Origin: Paramacrobiotus richtersi
Lineage: Eukaryota; Tardigrada; Eutardigrada; Parachela; Macrobiotidae
Assembly (NCBI GenBank): GCA_034698045.1
Contig: JAQGAU010000257.1
Span: 1-32,852, forward strand
Length of the DNA stretch: 32,852 bases
Direction of reading: 5' to 3'
This document shows positions 1 through 10,790 of the stretch, in pieces. A program made the position numbers and the translations under genes. Numbering within the stretch: position 1 is the first letter of the stretch; each line of letters starts with the position of its first letter. The notes under the pieces were generated by a model. That model saw nothing but the letters and a program-made list of their open reading frames with translations, made no database searches and was not told where the DNA came from.

Positions 1-794
1 CTCCGGTAATAAAAAGTCTTACAGAATTTTTTGTCTCATAAGCAGAAATTTAAAATTTTAAAATGGAGCATATTTTTCCAAAACTTCTGCGCGGCAATGT
101 GTGCAGTTATCCTTAGTGTAAATGCCTGACAGTGATTTGTTATTCTGACTTATGCCGTTCGTCGCCAGCGTTCATACAAACTTTAGGTTCCCCGTTAACC
201 AACAATTAGCTACAGATCCTTAAACAGAGCAGAAAAATTGCAATATCACTTTTGATGCCATTAGCCATAATAGGAGTTTTGTAACCAAAGTAACGATATA
301 TAACGTAGTATAATCTGCTGTACAGAAGCCCAACTGACAATGCTGGACCGTACTCCATTTTCATGCGACTGTACCATTTTATGTGTACTGTATCTTAACA
401 GATAAAAGTTTGTGAGTGCGACAATCAAGTCGGACAAAATGTTGCTGTAAGCTTGGCCTTGCCATGATAAATGCCATCTTTCTGTAACATACTTATCGGT
501 ACACAGTGCTCTTTAGTGCGCAAGGTCATGAAATTTCTTATCAGCACATTTTGAAAGCTGTCTATACTTTAGCTGCCATTGTGCAGCTGGTCAGTGACAT
601 TGACAGTCAAAACCCCGATATGATAACATTATGAACGATAACGGCATTCTCCTCAACACAAAAACATTTACCCCGGAAGCCACAAGGTCCGCACTTGAAA
701 TTCTTCGTTTACAAACCAACGAGATTTAGGAGCGCATTCCCCGTCCTTTCTTCAACACTGCAAGCCAAATAAAACCTACCCACCCTCGTTTGCA
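1..794. other. 5' flank of the nucleoside transporter, no gene seen
   Basis: No reading frame with family resemblance, no RNA gene and no clear repeat is visible. The stretch just before position 795 should hold the promoter and 5' UTR of the transporter, but I see no convincing TATA box or initiator. Confidence 0.4.
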
Positions 795-2858
795 ATGGAG
801 AAGAAGGACCAAGCCCAACCGTCTGCCGAAAAGCCGTCCCTCGATGAAGACGCATCCACGGCCGATTTAAACCTGCACAATGGGGCCCGCAACCCGAAAT
901 ACGCCCCTGCCGATCGGTTTAACATGGCATTTATCATCATGGTCTTCCTGGGAATGGGCGGGATGTACCCCTGGAACTTCTTCATTACCGCGGCCGATTA
1001 CTTCCATTTCGCACTGCGGAATACGACCAATCCAGAGGGGACGACGACATACCAGAAGACGTTTGAGAATGCGTTGACAATCATCGGAACCAGTTGCGGA
1101 TTGGTCGGGATTGTCTGCAGTACCCTTTTGACAAGGTATTCAATGTGCTTATCGGGTACCTGATGTTTAGGCGAAAGTCACAAAGTATCTTTTTCCGAAT
1201 AGTCGATCACCACGACAAAAATGTGTTTTCCGTCATCATTTAATGAACACCGAAGCCTGTCAAAAAAAATCAGACGACGCCGCTAATGTTTCGAACTGCT
1301 TGAATTTTGTTGATCCCAGGCTCTCAGTTCATTCAGAATAATCTTTTGGCATAAAAGGGGCTATATGGTTTCATGCCTAAAAGAAAGAAATTGTTGAAGA
1401 AATGAACAATTGAAGATCGAGGAGTTAGCTTGCATCATCATTAGTCATAATTCTTTGTACAAAAAAGTATTAGCATAAGTTGCATAGCGAACTAGTCGAT
1501 TCACTATGCCGCCTATGCTATTTCTTTTTTGTGTACCCCGCGCGAACAAACAGTTGTTTCGTAAAGTTTGAAACTGTACGCAAAGTTTCTCGTAATATAC
1601 CACATACCTTTATGAGCAAAGTGTACGATAGATTTTTGGATTTGTTTCCCTAAGACAATCTGTATTACTAGTTGGTTGCGAGCTACCACACTTATAAAAA
1701 AGATTCTTCATTTCTTTTGCCGAGCTATACGGTACCATCTGTTATCCGTTATCATGTAACTGAATGGAGAAGTACCTTATCGCTGTATAAAGACTTCGGT
1801 TGATCGAGGAGCTTTGTAACCATTCTGGCGCTTTTAGGTATCTCTCCGTCAAAGTCCGCGCCTACACCGGCTTCGTTATCATCATCGCCATCTTCACAAT
1901 TACAACAATCCTGGCTAAGGTCGACACCGATTCCTTCCAGCCGACCTTCTTCATCGTGACGATGCTCAATGTCTTCATCATCAACTTTGCCAGCAACATC
2001 GTCAACGGTAGTTTATTCGGCTTACAAGGCTGCATGCCATCCAAGTTCGCCACGGCCTTCATGGTCGGGCAGACATTTGCCGGTATCTTTGCCGCTTTAT
2101 CCTCGGTCATCGCCGTTCTAACCAACCAGGGCGAGTCGGATCAGAGCACTTCCATCAAGAACCAAGCCGTCGGGTACTTTGGTTCGGCGATCGGGGCGAC
2201 CGCCTTGTGCACCGTGTTATTCGGTGTGTTTATGCGTCTGCCGATTGTCAATTTCTATTTCAACCGGGATGAAGAGAAGCCCGTTGTTTTGGATGAAAAA
2301 CCCCTCATCAAGCCAAAAATACCACTGAAAATGATTCTGACCAGAACTTGGCCGTACGTCGGTACATTGGTGTTGACCTTTGCCACTACACTCTCCGTGT
2401 TCCCGGCAATCGTGGTACTAGTCAAATCTACGAACGCAGCAAGCGGTTCTTTATTGAACACGGCGCTCTTCCTCCCGGTTGCGTGTTTCATTGTGTGGAA
2501 CGTTGGGGATTTGACAGGAAGGCTCTCGCATGGATTGCTCCAGTGGCCGAACCCGCAGCAAGGGATTCTACTCTTCGTTATTGCGGTAGTGAGAACGGGA
2601 TTGATTCCCTTGATGTTGTTTTGTAATGCGCTGCCGAGGGAACATACAACACCGGTGTTTGGGGATGCGGTTTTTGTCACGTTGATTGCAACGCTGGCGT
2701 TTACCAACGGGTACTTTGGGAATGCGGGGATCATGTACGGCCCGAAAATGGTACCACCAGAGTGGGCGGAGATTACCGGAGCGATTATGGGGCTGTGTAT
2801 CAACGTGGGTCTTACACTGGGAGCGGCGTTTTCGTTTGCATTGCTGTTCAGTCTTTAA
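795..2858 (+). CDS. Equilibrative nucleoside transporter (SLC29/ENT family), two exons
   Basis: Multi-pass membrane carrier for nucleosides, by family membership. Exon 1 is 795-1135 and exon 2 is 1838-2858. The 702-bp intron has GT at 1136 and AG at 1836-1837 and is phase 2, splitting an Arg codon. The product is 453 residues, the usual ENT length of about 450. The N terminus (about 45 residues) is hydrophilic. TM1 carries the ENT signature GMYPWNFFITAADYF. A GLQGCMPSKFATAFMVGQ segment matches the conserved TM4 region of ENTs. The C terminus has FTNGYFGNAGIMYGPK followed by EITGAIMGLCINVGL, matching TM10-TM11. About eleven hydrophobic segments are visible. Start choice: first Met of the open frame, with upstream sequence that looks untranslated. 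Substrate range and plasma-membrane versus lysosomal location cannot be read from sequence. The coding region looks intact. Confidence 0.93.
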
Positions 2859-2910
2859 GTTAAATATGACATGTGCTGTAACTGCGTCATCCTGGGCGTC
2901 AGTTGCGCTT

Positions 2911-2916
2911 AATAAA
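2911..2916 (+). other. Poly(A) signal of the nucleoside transporter
   Basis: An AATAAA hexamer lies 53 bases after the stop codon of the transporter, which suits a short 3' UTR. Confidence 0.6.
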
Positions 2917-5536
2917 ACAAAGATCGGCGGGCGTCTTCGTTTCTTTATCAGGGTATCAGTATTGACATGCTGACTGGAAACGCTTTGTGTGTAATCGGTA
3001 CTTTTGGACATAATGATGTTTAGCTTCTTTTTTGTCCGTTTTTGACATACACACAGTGTGCTTGTTACCCTCAACAAAATGACTCATCACAAACCGTCTA
3101 CTTTCAGTCTGGTGAATTTTGCTCTTCCCGTTTGTAAACACTCAAGTTTGTGATGCGGAATTTTTTAGTTTAGTGCTCTTTACATTTATTTTACAAAGGT
3201 GTCCGACTGGTGTATTAGCCGGTCTATTCAAACTAGCTCTCAAAGAAATAAAATTCCGAACAAGGTCATCCGTAATGTTTACGTGGCAAAGATAAGCATT
3301 TCTGTTTCTGCACAAGTATCTGTGTCACTTTTCTTTGATATAAAGACACTGGTTGACCCATAGATGTACAATTCTGTTCATTGTTTTCATGTATGTACTG
3401 TAGTGTGATTCATCTCTTTTATTAAAGCTCAAAAAATTCTGTTCTGTTTAATATTTCGAAGCTTCAGTTTAATGGTTACACGAAATCACATTACGGTAAT
3501 TACGCTATTTTCGAATCTCACTGAATGCATGAACTTCGAAAAGCGCCTAGTGATACTGCAAACCCTACCGTCGCGTACAGCTATTACTTGCACGATCTAA
3601 GGAACTTGGTGAGCCACAGAAATGAAAGCGCCTAAAGTTTAGGCGCATACAAGTGGCAAAAGGTAATTACTTTGAGAACAGCTGTATTACGATTCCGTCC
3701 AGGGCCTTTTGTCTGCTAAGGACACGCAATCCGAGACAATCTCATCAGAAGAGGCTACGATACAAAGAAACATCATTTACCGGGAGAACTCTTTGACAAT
3801 GTACTGTATACTCTTTTGCAAGACAGCGCATGGTTTGTGACGTTAACGCTAAATTTACAACTGAATCAATAGCACTGTGCTGCGTGACGCGTCCGTGCTG
3901 CAGTTCGGGGATTAAGCATTTCCCGAACAGTATGGTGTTGTCGGCGACGAAGGAAAGCGTCTGGATGGAGCCACTAGCGTGAAATGGTTTCGTAGGCATG
4001 CAGCCCGTTTATTTGCGGTGATGCCGTGCAGTATACTTTGTGCGACAGTTCTATGGATGATACGTCCAGAGTCAAAAATAAAAAAAAGGACAAAAGGACT
4101 GTTGGGTATTGTCTATTCGCTCCGCGCGCTTGCGATCAAAGGTCACGGCCGCCAAGAGATATTGGTGAGAAGTTTTTAAGGACTAGGCCAACGACTTCAG
4201 CATGCTTGCGTCTCAACGTTTGTGTCTGGATACCATACGTCATGATACGTGCAGTAGGGCTCCTTGGCTACGGTCACGCGGGAAGTGGTACAATTTTTTA
4301 TTTGATCACAGTATCTTTTTGCGTTTTGTACCTAGACTTGCAAAATGGTGTACAGCAAAATTATAATATGTATGACACTGTTTTGCAAATTCCCATAACG
4401 GCCAATGACTTTAAAATAGCATTACACTTGTTGTTGTTATTTAAGTATTTAAAGTCGCACACAAAATTATATAGCAGTATGCAGTCTCATGCAAGTAACG
4501 AAACTACCGTTTCTTGGCGTAACCGTAAGCTCGCTAGTATCGCATTACCGTCCAACGATAGCAACATTTGACCATTACACTGTAATGGTCTTAGATCGAT
4601 CATGTATTCCCTGTCTTGATTTTCGAACGGAGACTTATTAGCATGTGCATGAAGTTATTGTGCCACAGCGAAAGCGTCAGCGGGTACTTGCAATGAATTT
4701 AAGACTGATGACAGATATTCAGCGCTCAGCTTACGCTCAGTTCGAAATTCTTGTTGTGAGTTTGCTGATTTAGACTCATTTAGTTACTAACGTATATACG
4801 ACATGTAACGCTAGTCATGGTGTTGAGTAATTTCATTACGTGTTGGAGAATAGGTAATTAGGCATACCATGAGATGTCAATAATCCAGACTGAACACAGA
4901 GATAACACAACAGACGCAGCGACAAGCATCCTCTCTCCGGCCGTGCTTCACGCTCTACCAATCCCACCAGGAGGTGCACATCACGCTCCTGCAAACAGTA
5001 TTTATCAGCCAATTAATCAGAAATAAATCACAGTTGTACATGCCTACATGCAAACATCCGCGTTACTTGGAGTGCCGAGCTGTCTCCCTTGCATTTTGTT
5101 ACAAGGAAGTAAACTACCTATGCAATCATTTTCATGTCTCCAAGCTGACTTTATTAGGAGGTTTTGTGACGTAGTTAGAAGACGTCGGCAGTATTCGATT
5201 TTCATTGCCCTATCGGGCTACCGTGCTTGATTAACCTTATAGCTCACAAGTCAGCTCATTTCCGCCATCAAATTACCCCAGGACCAAATGCTCGGTATCT
5301 CTGCAACAATTGTCTCCAGGTACAATAAATTATTGACGCTGTTTCCGTCCGCCAAAGGCCACGCAGATCATGTCCATCGATTTCATGAAAAATCAAGCGG
5401 CCAATTAAAACGGCATTGCTGTTTCGTCTTAAACACGATTGACTCGAGTTAGCTTTAAAGGATTTGCGACGACTTTCGCGCATTCTAGAGCACACCATTT
5501 TCTGCAAATACGTGTACAACTCCGTGTAAGATCAGT
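2917..5536. other. Intergenic region between transporter and GPCR, no gene supported
   Basis: About 2.6 kb without a convincing gene. An open frame of 181 codons at 4026-4571 (+) has no recognisable domain and no repeated or hydrophobic pattern, so I treat it as chance. A perfect 21-base palindrome lies at 4570-4590. The last few hundred bases should carry the promoter of the GPCR at 5537, but no defined element stands out. Confidence 0.4.
4570..4590. repeat. Perfect palindrome with 10-bp arms
   Basis: GACCATTACA, one central C, then TGTAATGGTC. The arms are perfect. It could extrude as a hairpin or be a dimeric protein site. Its inner part, CACTGTAATGG or a near match, recurs at about 10,532 and 14,346, upstream of the two paralogous GPCRs. 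Confidence 0.6.
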
Positions 5537-6569
5537 ATGTTTTCTCCTTTCCGCGACGCGACGACCCAAATGACCAATCTGACCGTTAACGCGTCAGATG
5601 GCCCGATCGCTCCGATGTTTATTATCTACGCCTGGTTCGGCACAACCATGTTCATCAGCTTTATCGGGACATTCGCCAGCGTCCTACTCATCATTATCAT
5701 TTACAAAACAAGCAACAACAAAGTGCGCAGTAACATACTGATCTGCTTGATGCTGTTCATCAATCTCTTAATGATCGCGGTATTCACCCCAATGGACAAC
5801 ATCATCGTCTTCCGCACCCAGTTAGGCTACCGCGACAATATCCATTGCTCCGTCCTCAACTTTTTCCGCCAGACCAATGTCGGCGCAACCTACTGGTCCG
5901 CGTGTGCGGTGGCCATTAACCGTTTAATCGCCAGCTGTTTCCCACACCATTACAAGAACATCTTTAGTTTCAACAAAATGATTATGTACGTCATGATTTG
6001 TTTGTCGGTCCCTGCTGTTCTCAACATTTTCACCGCGTGTGGTGTATCGGGACGGGCGTTCCAGAGTTTCCCCCTGGGGGTGTGTGGATCCGTTCCGACC
6101 AATTTGAAATCGTTTGCCTTTATTAACGCGGTCGCCCACGCCGTGCCACTGGCGGTGCAGGGTGTTGCGCATGTTCTGCTGGCACTGCAGTTGGTCAAGC
6201 GGGGGCATGGAAGTTCCGATCAACCGGAGGCGTCGGTCAAGCGGAGACGGCAGATCACGCTGGCGAGGATATTGATTGTTTCGTATTTTTGGTACTTGTT
6301 GTGTTTCCTGCCGCTGCCGGTGGCCAAGCCGTTGCTAATTACGAATGGATTTTGGGTCGGACACGAGATGCTATTGTTGGCCTTGAAAGCGGTTGAGCTG
6401 TGTGGTTCTGCGGGAATACCGGTAAGATGTTTCTACATTCATATCGAGCAGGATCTGATACTGTGTGTTTCTACAGGTGATCTTCTTTTTGTTGGGAGGT
6501 GACTACCAAACAAAACTGGAGAATATGCTAAGCGAATATCGCATTAGCTATGCCAAAACTTCGCATTAA
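5537..6569 (+). CDS. Orphan rhodopsin-like (class A) GPCR, two exons
   Basis: Exon 1 is 5537-6421 and exon 2 is 6477-6569. The intron is only 55 bp (GTAAGA...CTACAG, phase 0). The product is 325 residues. The N terminus is short, with two N-glycosylation sites (Asn14, Asn18), and seven hydrophobic segments follow. Cys104 at the top of TM3 and a Cys in extracellular loop 2 (GVCGS) can form the usual disulfide. The DRY position at the end of TM3 is Asn-Arg-Leu (128-130). TM6 has FWYLLCFLPLP where CWxP is expected. TM7, completed only by splicing, reads SAGIPVIFFLLGG in place of NPxxY, so the splice is well supported. About 20 residues of C-terminal tail follow. It is distinct from the paralogue pair further right. 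The ligand is unknown; peptide or chemosensory roles are guesses. Confidence 0.88.
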
Positions 6570-7007
6570 GCCAGCTAGGCATGACATGCTTCGTTCCATA
6601 TTCAGTACAGTAGCATACTCCTGGTTTACATATATGTTATTGAAGTTATTATTATCGGAGTCTTGTTCGACGAAACATGTGTACATGTGTACGAAACTGT
6701 AGTTTGTTTATTTTGTCGACTACAGCTCTTACATTAGCTAGTATCTTGTTTGTTCTTGGTCGTAAAGTTCAGCTTACCAAAAGGCAATATGGATATCGTG
6801 AGCAAATATTTCGGTTAATTGTCACCTTTATTTATCGGCAATAAAACGGACGTTCGTGAAAAGTCGCGCGCTATCATCTGCATGGCTTCACTAATATCCA
6901 CGTAGCGCATCACTTCGCGTTTAAACTTTTTAAACTTTAAGGTTTAATGAACATTCAAATCCACCAACCGAGCATCGCGATCATTATTTTTGCCTTTTAA
7001 ATTAAAC

Positions 7008-7051
7008 CAGTCAGCTGAGTAGTTCTGTAATTAAAAGTTTTCAGCTGACTG
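7008..7051. repeat. Inverted repeat with perfect 11-bp arms
   Basis: CAGTCAGCTGA at 7008-7018 is the exact reverse complement of TCAGCTGACTG at 7041-7051, with a 22-base AT-rich loop. Each arm holds the E-box-like CAGCTG. Confidence 0.7.
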
Positions 7052-7069
7052 AATGCATGAATGATTATT

Positions 7070-7095
7070 TTCCGGTCGCCTGTAAGCGACCGGAA
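7070..7095. repeat. Hairpin with 10-bp perfect GC-rich stem
   Basis: TTCCGGTCGC at 7070-7079, loop CTGTAA, then GCGACCGGAA at 7086-7095. It lies 18 bases after the inverted repeat at 7008-7051, in an otherwise AT-rich stretch. Confidence 0.7.
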
Positions 7096-7367
7096 TACTA
7101 GGAAATTAGTACTAGTTAAGCTAGTGTATCTATCGCGTGTCAACGTTTTTACCAGTCGGCGATATTATACCGATTTTCATGTGTATCATAATTATTCATT
7201 TTCAATCAATAATGGTCGTACGCGCACTGTACGCAGATACGCATGTCGAAGCCAGTCTAATCAGTTGTTGATTTCACACCGCAGTTTCTAGCTGCGCATT
7301 CGGGATGAAGAACTCTTGCGTGTGTTCATTTAGCCGATGTTTCCACAAATTGCACAAACATACATTT

Positions 7368-7393
7368 CATGTAAACACTTGCATGTAAACACT
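7368..7393 (+). promoter_or_regulatory. Two tandem forkhead-type sites before the P450
   Basis: The 12-base string CATGTAAACACT occurs twice at a 14-base period (7368 and 7382). Each copy contains GTAAACA (7371-7377 and 7385-7391), the core recognised by forkhead/FOXO factors. They lie 40-60 bases upstream of the P450 start codon, so they could be promoter elements or part of the 5' UTR. Their function is inferred from the motif only. Confidence 0.35.
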
Positions 7394-7431
7394 GTGTGAA
7401 ATTTCAAGATCTCTGACAATATTCAGCAGCA

Positions 7432-9961
7432 ATGGTGATGTCTTGGATTGTGGCGGCTGTGGTGGGAACTGTTGCCTACTTCGTCTAGTAAGTTGTGAAA
7501 GCATAAATTTTGTAGAGACGTTGAGAGAACAGCTTGCACTTAAAATCGGCATTCCTTAGTGATGCTTACCGTAAAAGCCGATACTGGTCGGAAAAAGGAA
7601 TTCCTGCATTGCCGTACATTCCATTATTTGGAAGCCTTCTTGATGTTATGCGGGTAAACATGTTCTCGTTTTTGTCCTAAACGGTGGGCGCATTCTCGTT
7701 TTTCATCTTGAGTTTTTACTCGTCCTAGACGGGATTAGGCCAGTTCGATCTAAAATGGACCAGAAAGCTGGGACGAATATTCGGGTACGAGCTTATCTTA
7801 TAGAGCCCCGAAGCTTCAGGTCAAAGGTTTGGTTTAGATCTTTCGACGGACCATTTCCCGTAATTGTCACTTCCGACCTCGGTATTGATGCATACAACAG
7901 CATCAATTATTTCGGTTACTAGTTATGAAATTGCGTTATATCTTGCAGAAATGCTCAAGAATATAACAGTGAAGGATTTTGGGACTTTCGTTAATCGGCG
8001 GGTAAGCAATCTACAAAATAACCAGCAGTCTGCTATTCTTTAATTGACTGAGGAAATTGTAGGAATTAGGGCTAAGCGGACGTATCATGGAACACGCTCT
8101 GACCGAGATACGCGATCAGTACTGGAAAGTATGGAAGTACTACTAAGCAGCAGGCATCGCGAGAAACTGACGTTGCAATTGTGCGTTTTTTCTCCAGGAT
8201 ATACGTGGTGTTTTAATACCTGCGTTCACATCCGGCAGACTAAAACAGGTTTTTTGAAACTTTTCGTACAGAAAGTCGGGTTTCATTAATCGAGTTCTTG
8301 TAGATGAACAACCTTATGGAAGAGTGCTGCGATGAACTAATGACTAATTTTGACAAATTGGCAGTTAACGGAGAAGATTTTCTGTCAAAAGAGTACAGAA
8401 TCTATTGCTGTTTTATTTTGGTCTGCTTATAAATCTCGTTCATTGATTGCAGATTATACAGCCGGCTGACACTGGATGTAATTGCGACAACTTTCTTCGC
8501 AACAAAGATCAACTTTCAAGACGACCCAAACAGCACTTTCGTGAAGCATGCCAAGAGATTCTTTGAATTTGGATTAGCGGATATGCCGTTGCTACTTATT
8601 GCCAGTAAGCAAGGGTAATCAAAACAGCTGAAAATAAAATAAAATCCACTTGTTTATACAAGTAGACCTGCTTTCAGCTGTTTGATTACCACATACAACT
8701 GAGGTACGGTGCCGACGGACAGCGGAGCTGTTTTGTCTGTTTTCTTAGTGTTGTTCCCCAAAGTCCAACCGTTACTGCGATGGTTTGGATTCCAAATGCT
8801 CAATAAAGAGGCGGTAAAGTTCTTCGTCAACAACACCGAGAAAATAATACGCCTCCGAGTGGAATCCAAACAGGTAGACAAGACAAAGGGCGTTCGCCTT
8901 GAAAGTCATGCTTCTCCGTTAGAAACCGGTTGTTCATGGTACGGAACCATAAAGACTGTTTACTGAGCGTAGCATGAGTAATTGTTCAATCGATATGTGT
9001 TTATGCTTTGAATGAAAACAATGGATACTTTTAGTATCGAAGGGACTTTCTCCAGTTAATGCTGAGTTCCTTAAAATCCGAATCCAATGAAGAGAAACCA
9101 GTCCCCCGCGAAACCCAAACCGTAGTCGCGAACGAAACCAATGCCGACGTGGCAGCATCCGCCATGGCACTGAGCACCTCCCACGAGAAACCCCTCACCC
9201 ACTCCAACTACAAACTGTCCCTGGAAGAGCTCGTAGCGCAGTCTATCATCTTCTTCCTTGGCGGCTATGAAACAACCGCCACGACATTGACCTTTATGAG
9301 TTACTGTTTAGCCACCAATCCCGAGATACAAGAGCGACTCCGCAGAGAGATACTGACGGTTGTCGGTAGTAAGGAAACAATAGAATACGATGACCTGGCG
9401 GAGATGCCTTATTTGGATCAGTGTGTCAATGAAACACTCCGGTTGTATCCGCCCATTTCGCGAGCCGAGCGGCAGTGTGGTGAGAACTGGAGTTATGGAG
9501 GTGTCGAGTACGAGAAAGGCACTGTATTTGAAATACCAGTCTTTGCTATTCATCGTGACCCGGAGTACTGGCCGGAACCTGAGGTGTATGACCCCGAACG
9601 GTACATGGTGACGTAATAGAAGAACGTACTGCAACAACGAGAAACAATGGTTGCAGGTTTTCCAAAGGACACCGAGCCAACATCAAGCCCTACTCGTTTA
9701 TGGCCTTTGGTCAAGGACCGCGGAACTGCATTGGAATGCGGTTTGCGTATTACGAAATCAAAATGGTTATGGCCAGTATTTTAAGGAAATACCGACTTGT
9801 CCTCAGTTCCCAGACCGAGGTATGTGCGCAGTAAAGAGATGTACATGAAGGTATTGGCTTATGCTCTTACGTGATATTTACAGGTTCCGCTGATGTTGAA
9901 GGACTCTCTCGGATTTATGTCAACCCAGAAGGGCATTTGGGTAAAAGTTGAGAAATTATAA
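7432..9961 (+). CDS. Cytochrome P450, CYP3 clan, 13 exons
   Basis: Haem-thiolate monooxygenase of the endoplasmic reticulum. Exons: 7432-7487, 7560-7653, 7744-7784, 7838-7881, 7949-8001, 8063-8128, 8198-8248, 8304-8392, 8453-8604, 8749-8873, 9035-9600, 9657-9819, 9884-9961. All phases agree and give 525 residues. An N-terminal anchor of about 18 hydrophobic residues is followed by the proline-rich hinge GIPALPYIPLFGSLL. The C-helix WKDIR (WxxxR) is formed across a junction. The I-helix reads GGYETT (usual AGxET/S). The K-helix ExxR is ETLR, the DPERF motif is split by a junction, and the haem loop is FGQGPRNCIGMRFA with the ligand Cys near 470. Wording around DFLQLM and LVAQSIIFFLGGYETT is close to vertebrate CYP3A. 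Odd: a longer, Asn/Thr/Glu-rich linker of roughly 30 extra residues before the I-helix. Substrate unknown; xenobiotic or lipid hydroxylation is typical. It looks intact. Confidence 0.93.
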
Positions 9962-10033
9962 CTAAAAAAGCATTAGAACAAGCCCGCTCTATGAGGCAGC
10001 TAATGCGGTGAACCGTGAAAGCGACTTGTACAG

Positions 10034-10039
10034 AATAAA
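10034..10039 (+). other. Poly(A) signal of the P450
   Basis: AATAAA, 72 bases downstream of the P450 stop codon. It lies at the edge of the duplicated segment; the second copy has AATCAA at the matching place. Confidence 0.55.
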
Positions 10040-10329
10040 CTGTTGTCCCGCTTGTCAGCCGATATATATGTACAACGTTTTGTTACTTCGTGCAGTGGAA
10101 CCAAAAGTACCGGTCGGATCCATTCCACATATGAGGTTTCTGTACTGCATTTCAACAGAATAGAGAAGCTGAATCTTTAATTATCTCTAAGAACCAACGA
10201 AAACGTCTTCTGCGAGTATTTAGCAATTACCGTCCTTGATTATAAAGCGACAATCGTAATCACCTCTGTGGGATTGTTTTCCAACGTAAACCGCTATTTT
10301 TAAAAGGCGGTACTCTTAATGGTTAAAGG

Positions 10330-10600
10330 AAAGGTCACGCAGAGGTCAGTGGCGATATATTTGATTGATCCGAACACATCTGCCACTTAATTCTATCACC
10401 GCTGTTAAAGAAAGTACAAAGGCTTGTTGTGAGCTTAATAAATCCACATCCCACGGTAATTGTGCCCGGGGGTGACAGAAAGATTTTGGATGAAAATGCG
10501 TGCGACAGAAATGTCTGTGTCTTCGTATATCACTGTAATGGGACATCCCTTTGCATCTGAGACGGTTTCTTTTGCTTGCGGCCGCTTCGTAATTTGTAAT
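10330..10600. other. Conserved block upstream of the first GPCR paralogue (matches 14,095-14,390)
   Basis: This block is well conserved between the two copies although it lies 200-450 bases from the GPCR start codon. On the - strand a frame reading ITV...TD.SVA.IF...LS.TP is kept in both copies, with an in-frame gap of 24 bases. A second - strand frame, containing FFN.GDRI.W and ending PLTSA-stop, is also kept. Differences fall in all three codon positions, so coding is not proven. It may be GPCR promoter or 5' UTR, or the 3' exons of a gene on the opposite strand. I do not recognise the protein. Confidence 0.4.
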
Positions 10601-10790
10601 AGTTGATTTTTATAATTACTAATTCGATAGTTGTTACGGCTTCGGTTACAAATTATGAGTCTTTGCCATGGTAAACATAAAGGACAAACAGACACATAAA
10701 ATAGGAAGCACATAGGTCCCCAGACGTCTGCCCGCATTCTACGGAATTTTCATCAGCTTTTTCAGCAGCTTTACCCGTCTTTGCGTTACC

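Larger units (their letters stand above)
6570..7367. other. Intergenic region between GPCR and P450, rich in hairpins
   Basis: No gene is supported. An AATAAA at 6840-6845 is 270 bases after the GPCR stop and could end that transcript. Two strong inverted repeats lie at 7008-7051 and 7070-7095, followed by shorter CTAG-type inverted pairs up to about 7125. The small open frame at 7061-7291 has no recognisable content. Confidence 0.4.

Noticed and set aside
2255-2803. 182-codon - strand frame opposite the transporter
   Set aside because: It is the complement of a strongly supported coding exon, and its own sequence resembles nothing.
4026-4571. 181-codon open frame on the + strand
   Set aside because: No domain, no signal or membrane pattern, an unusual residue mix, and nothing around it suggests a gene.
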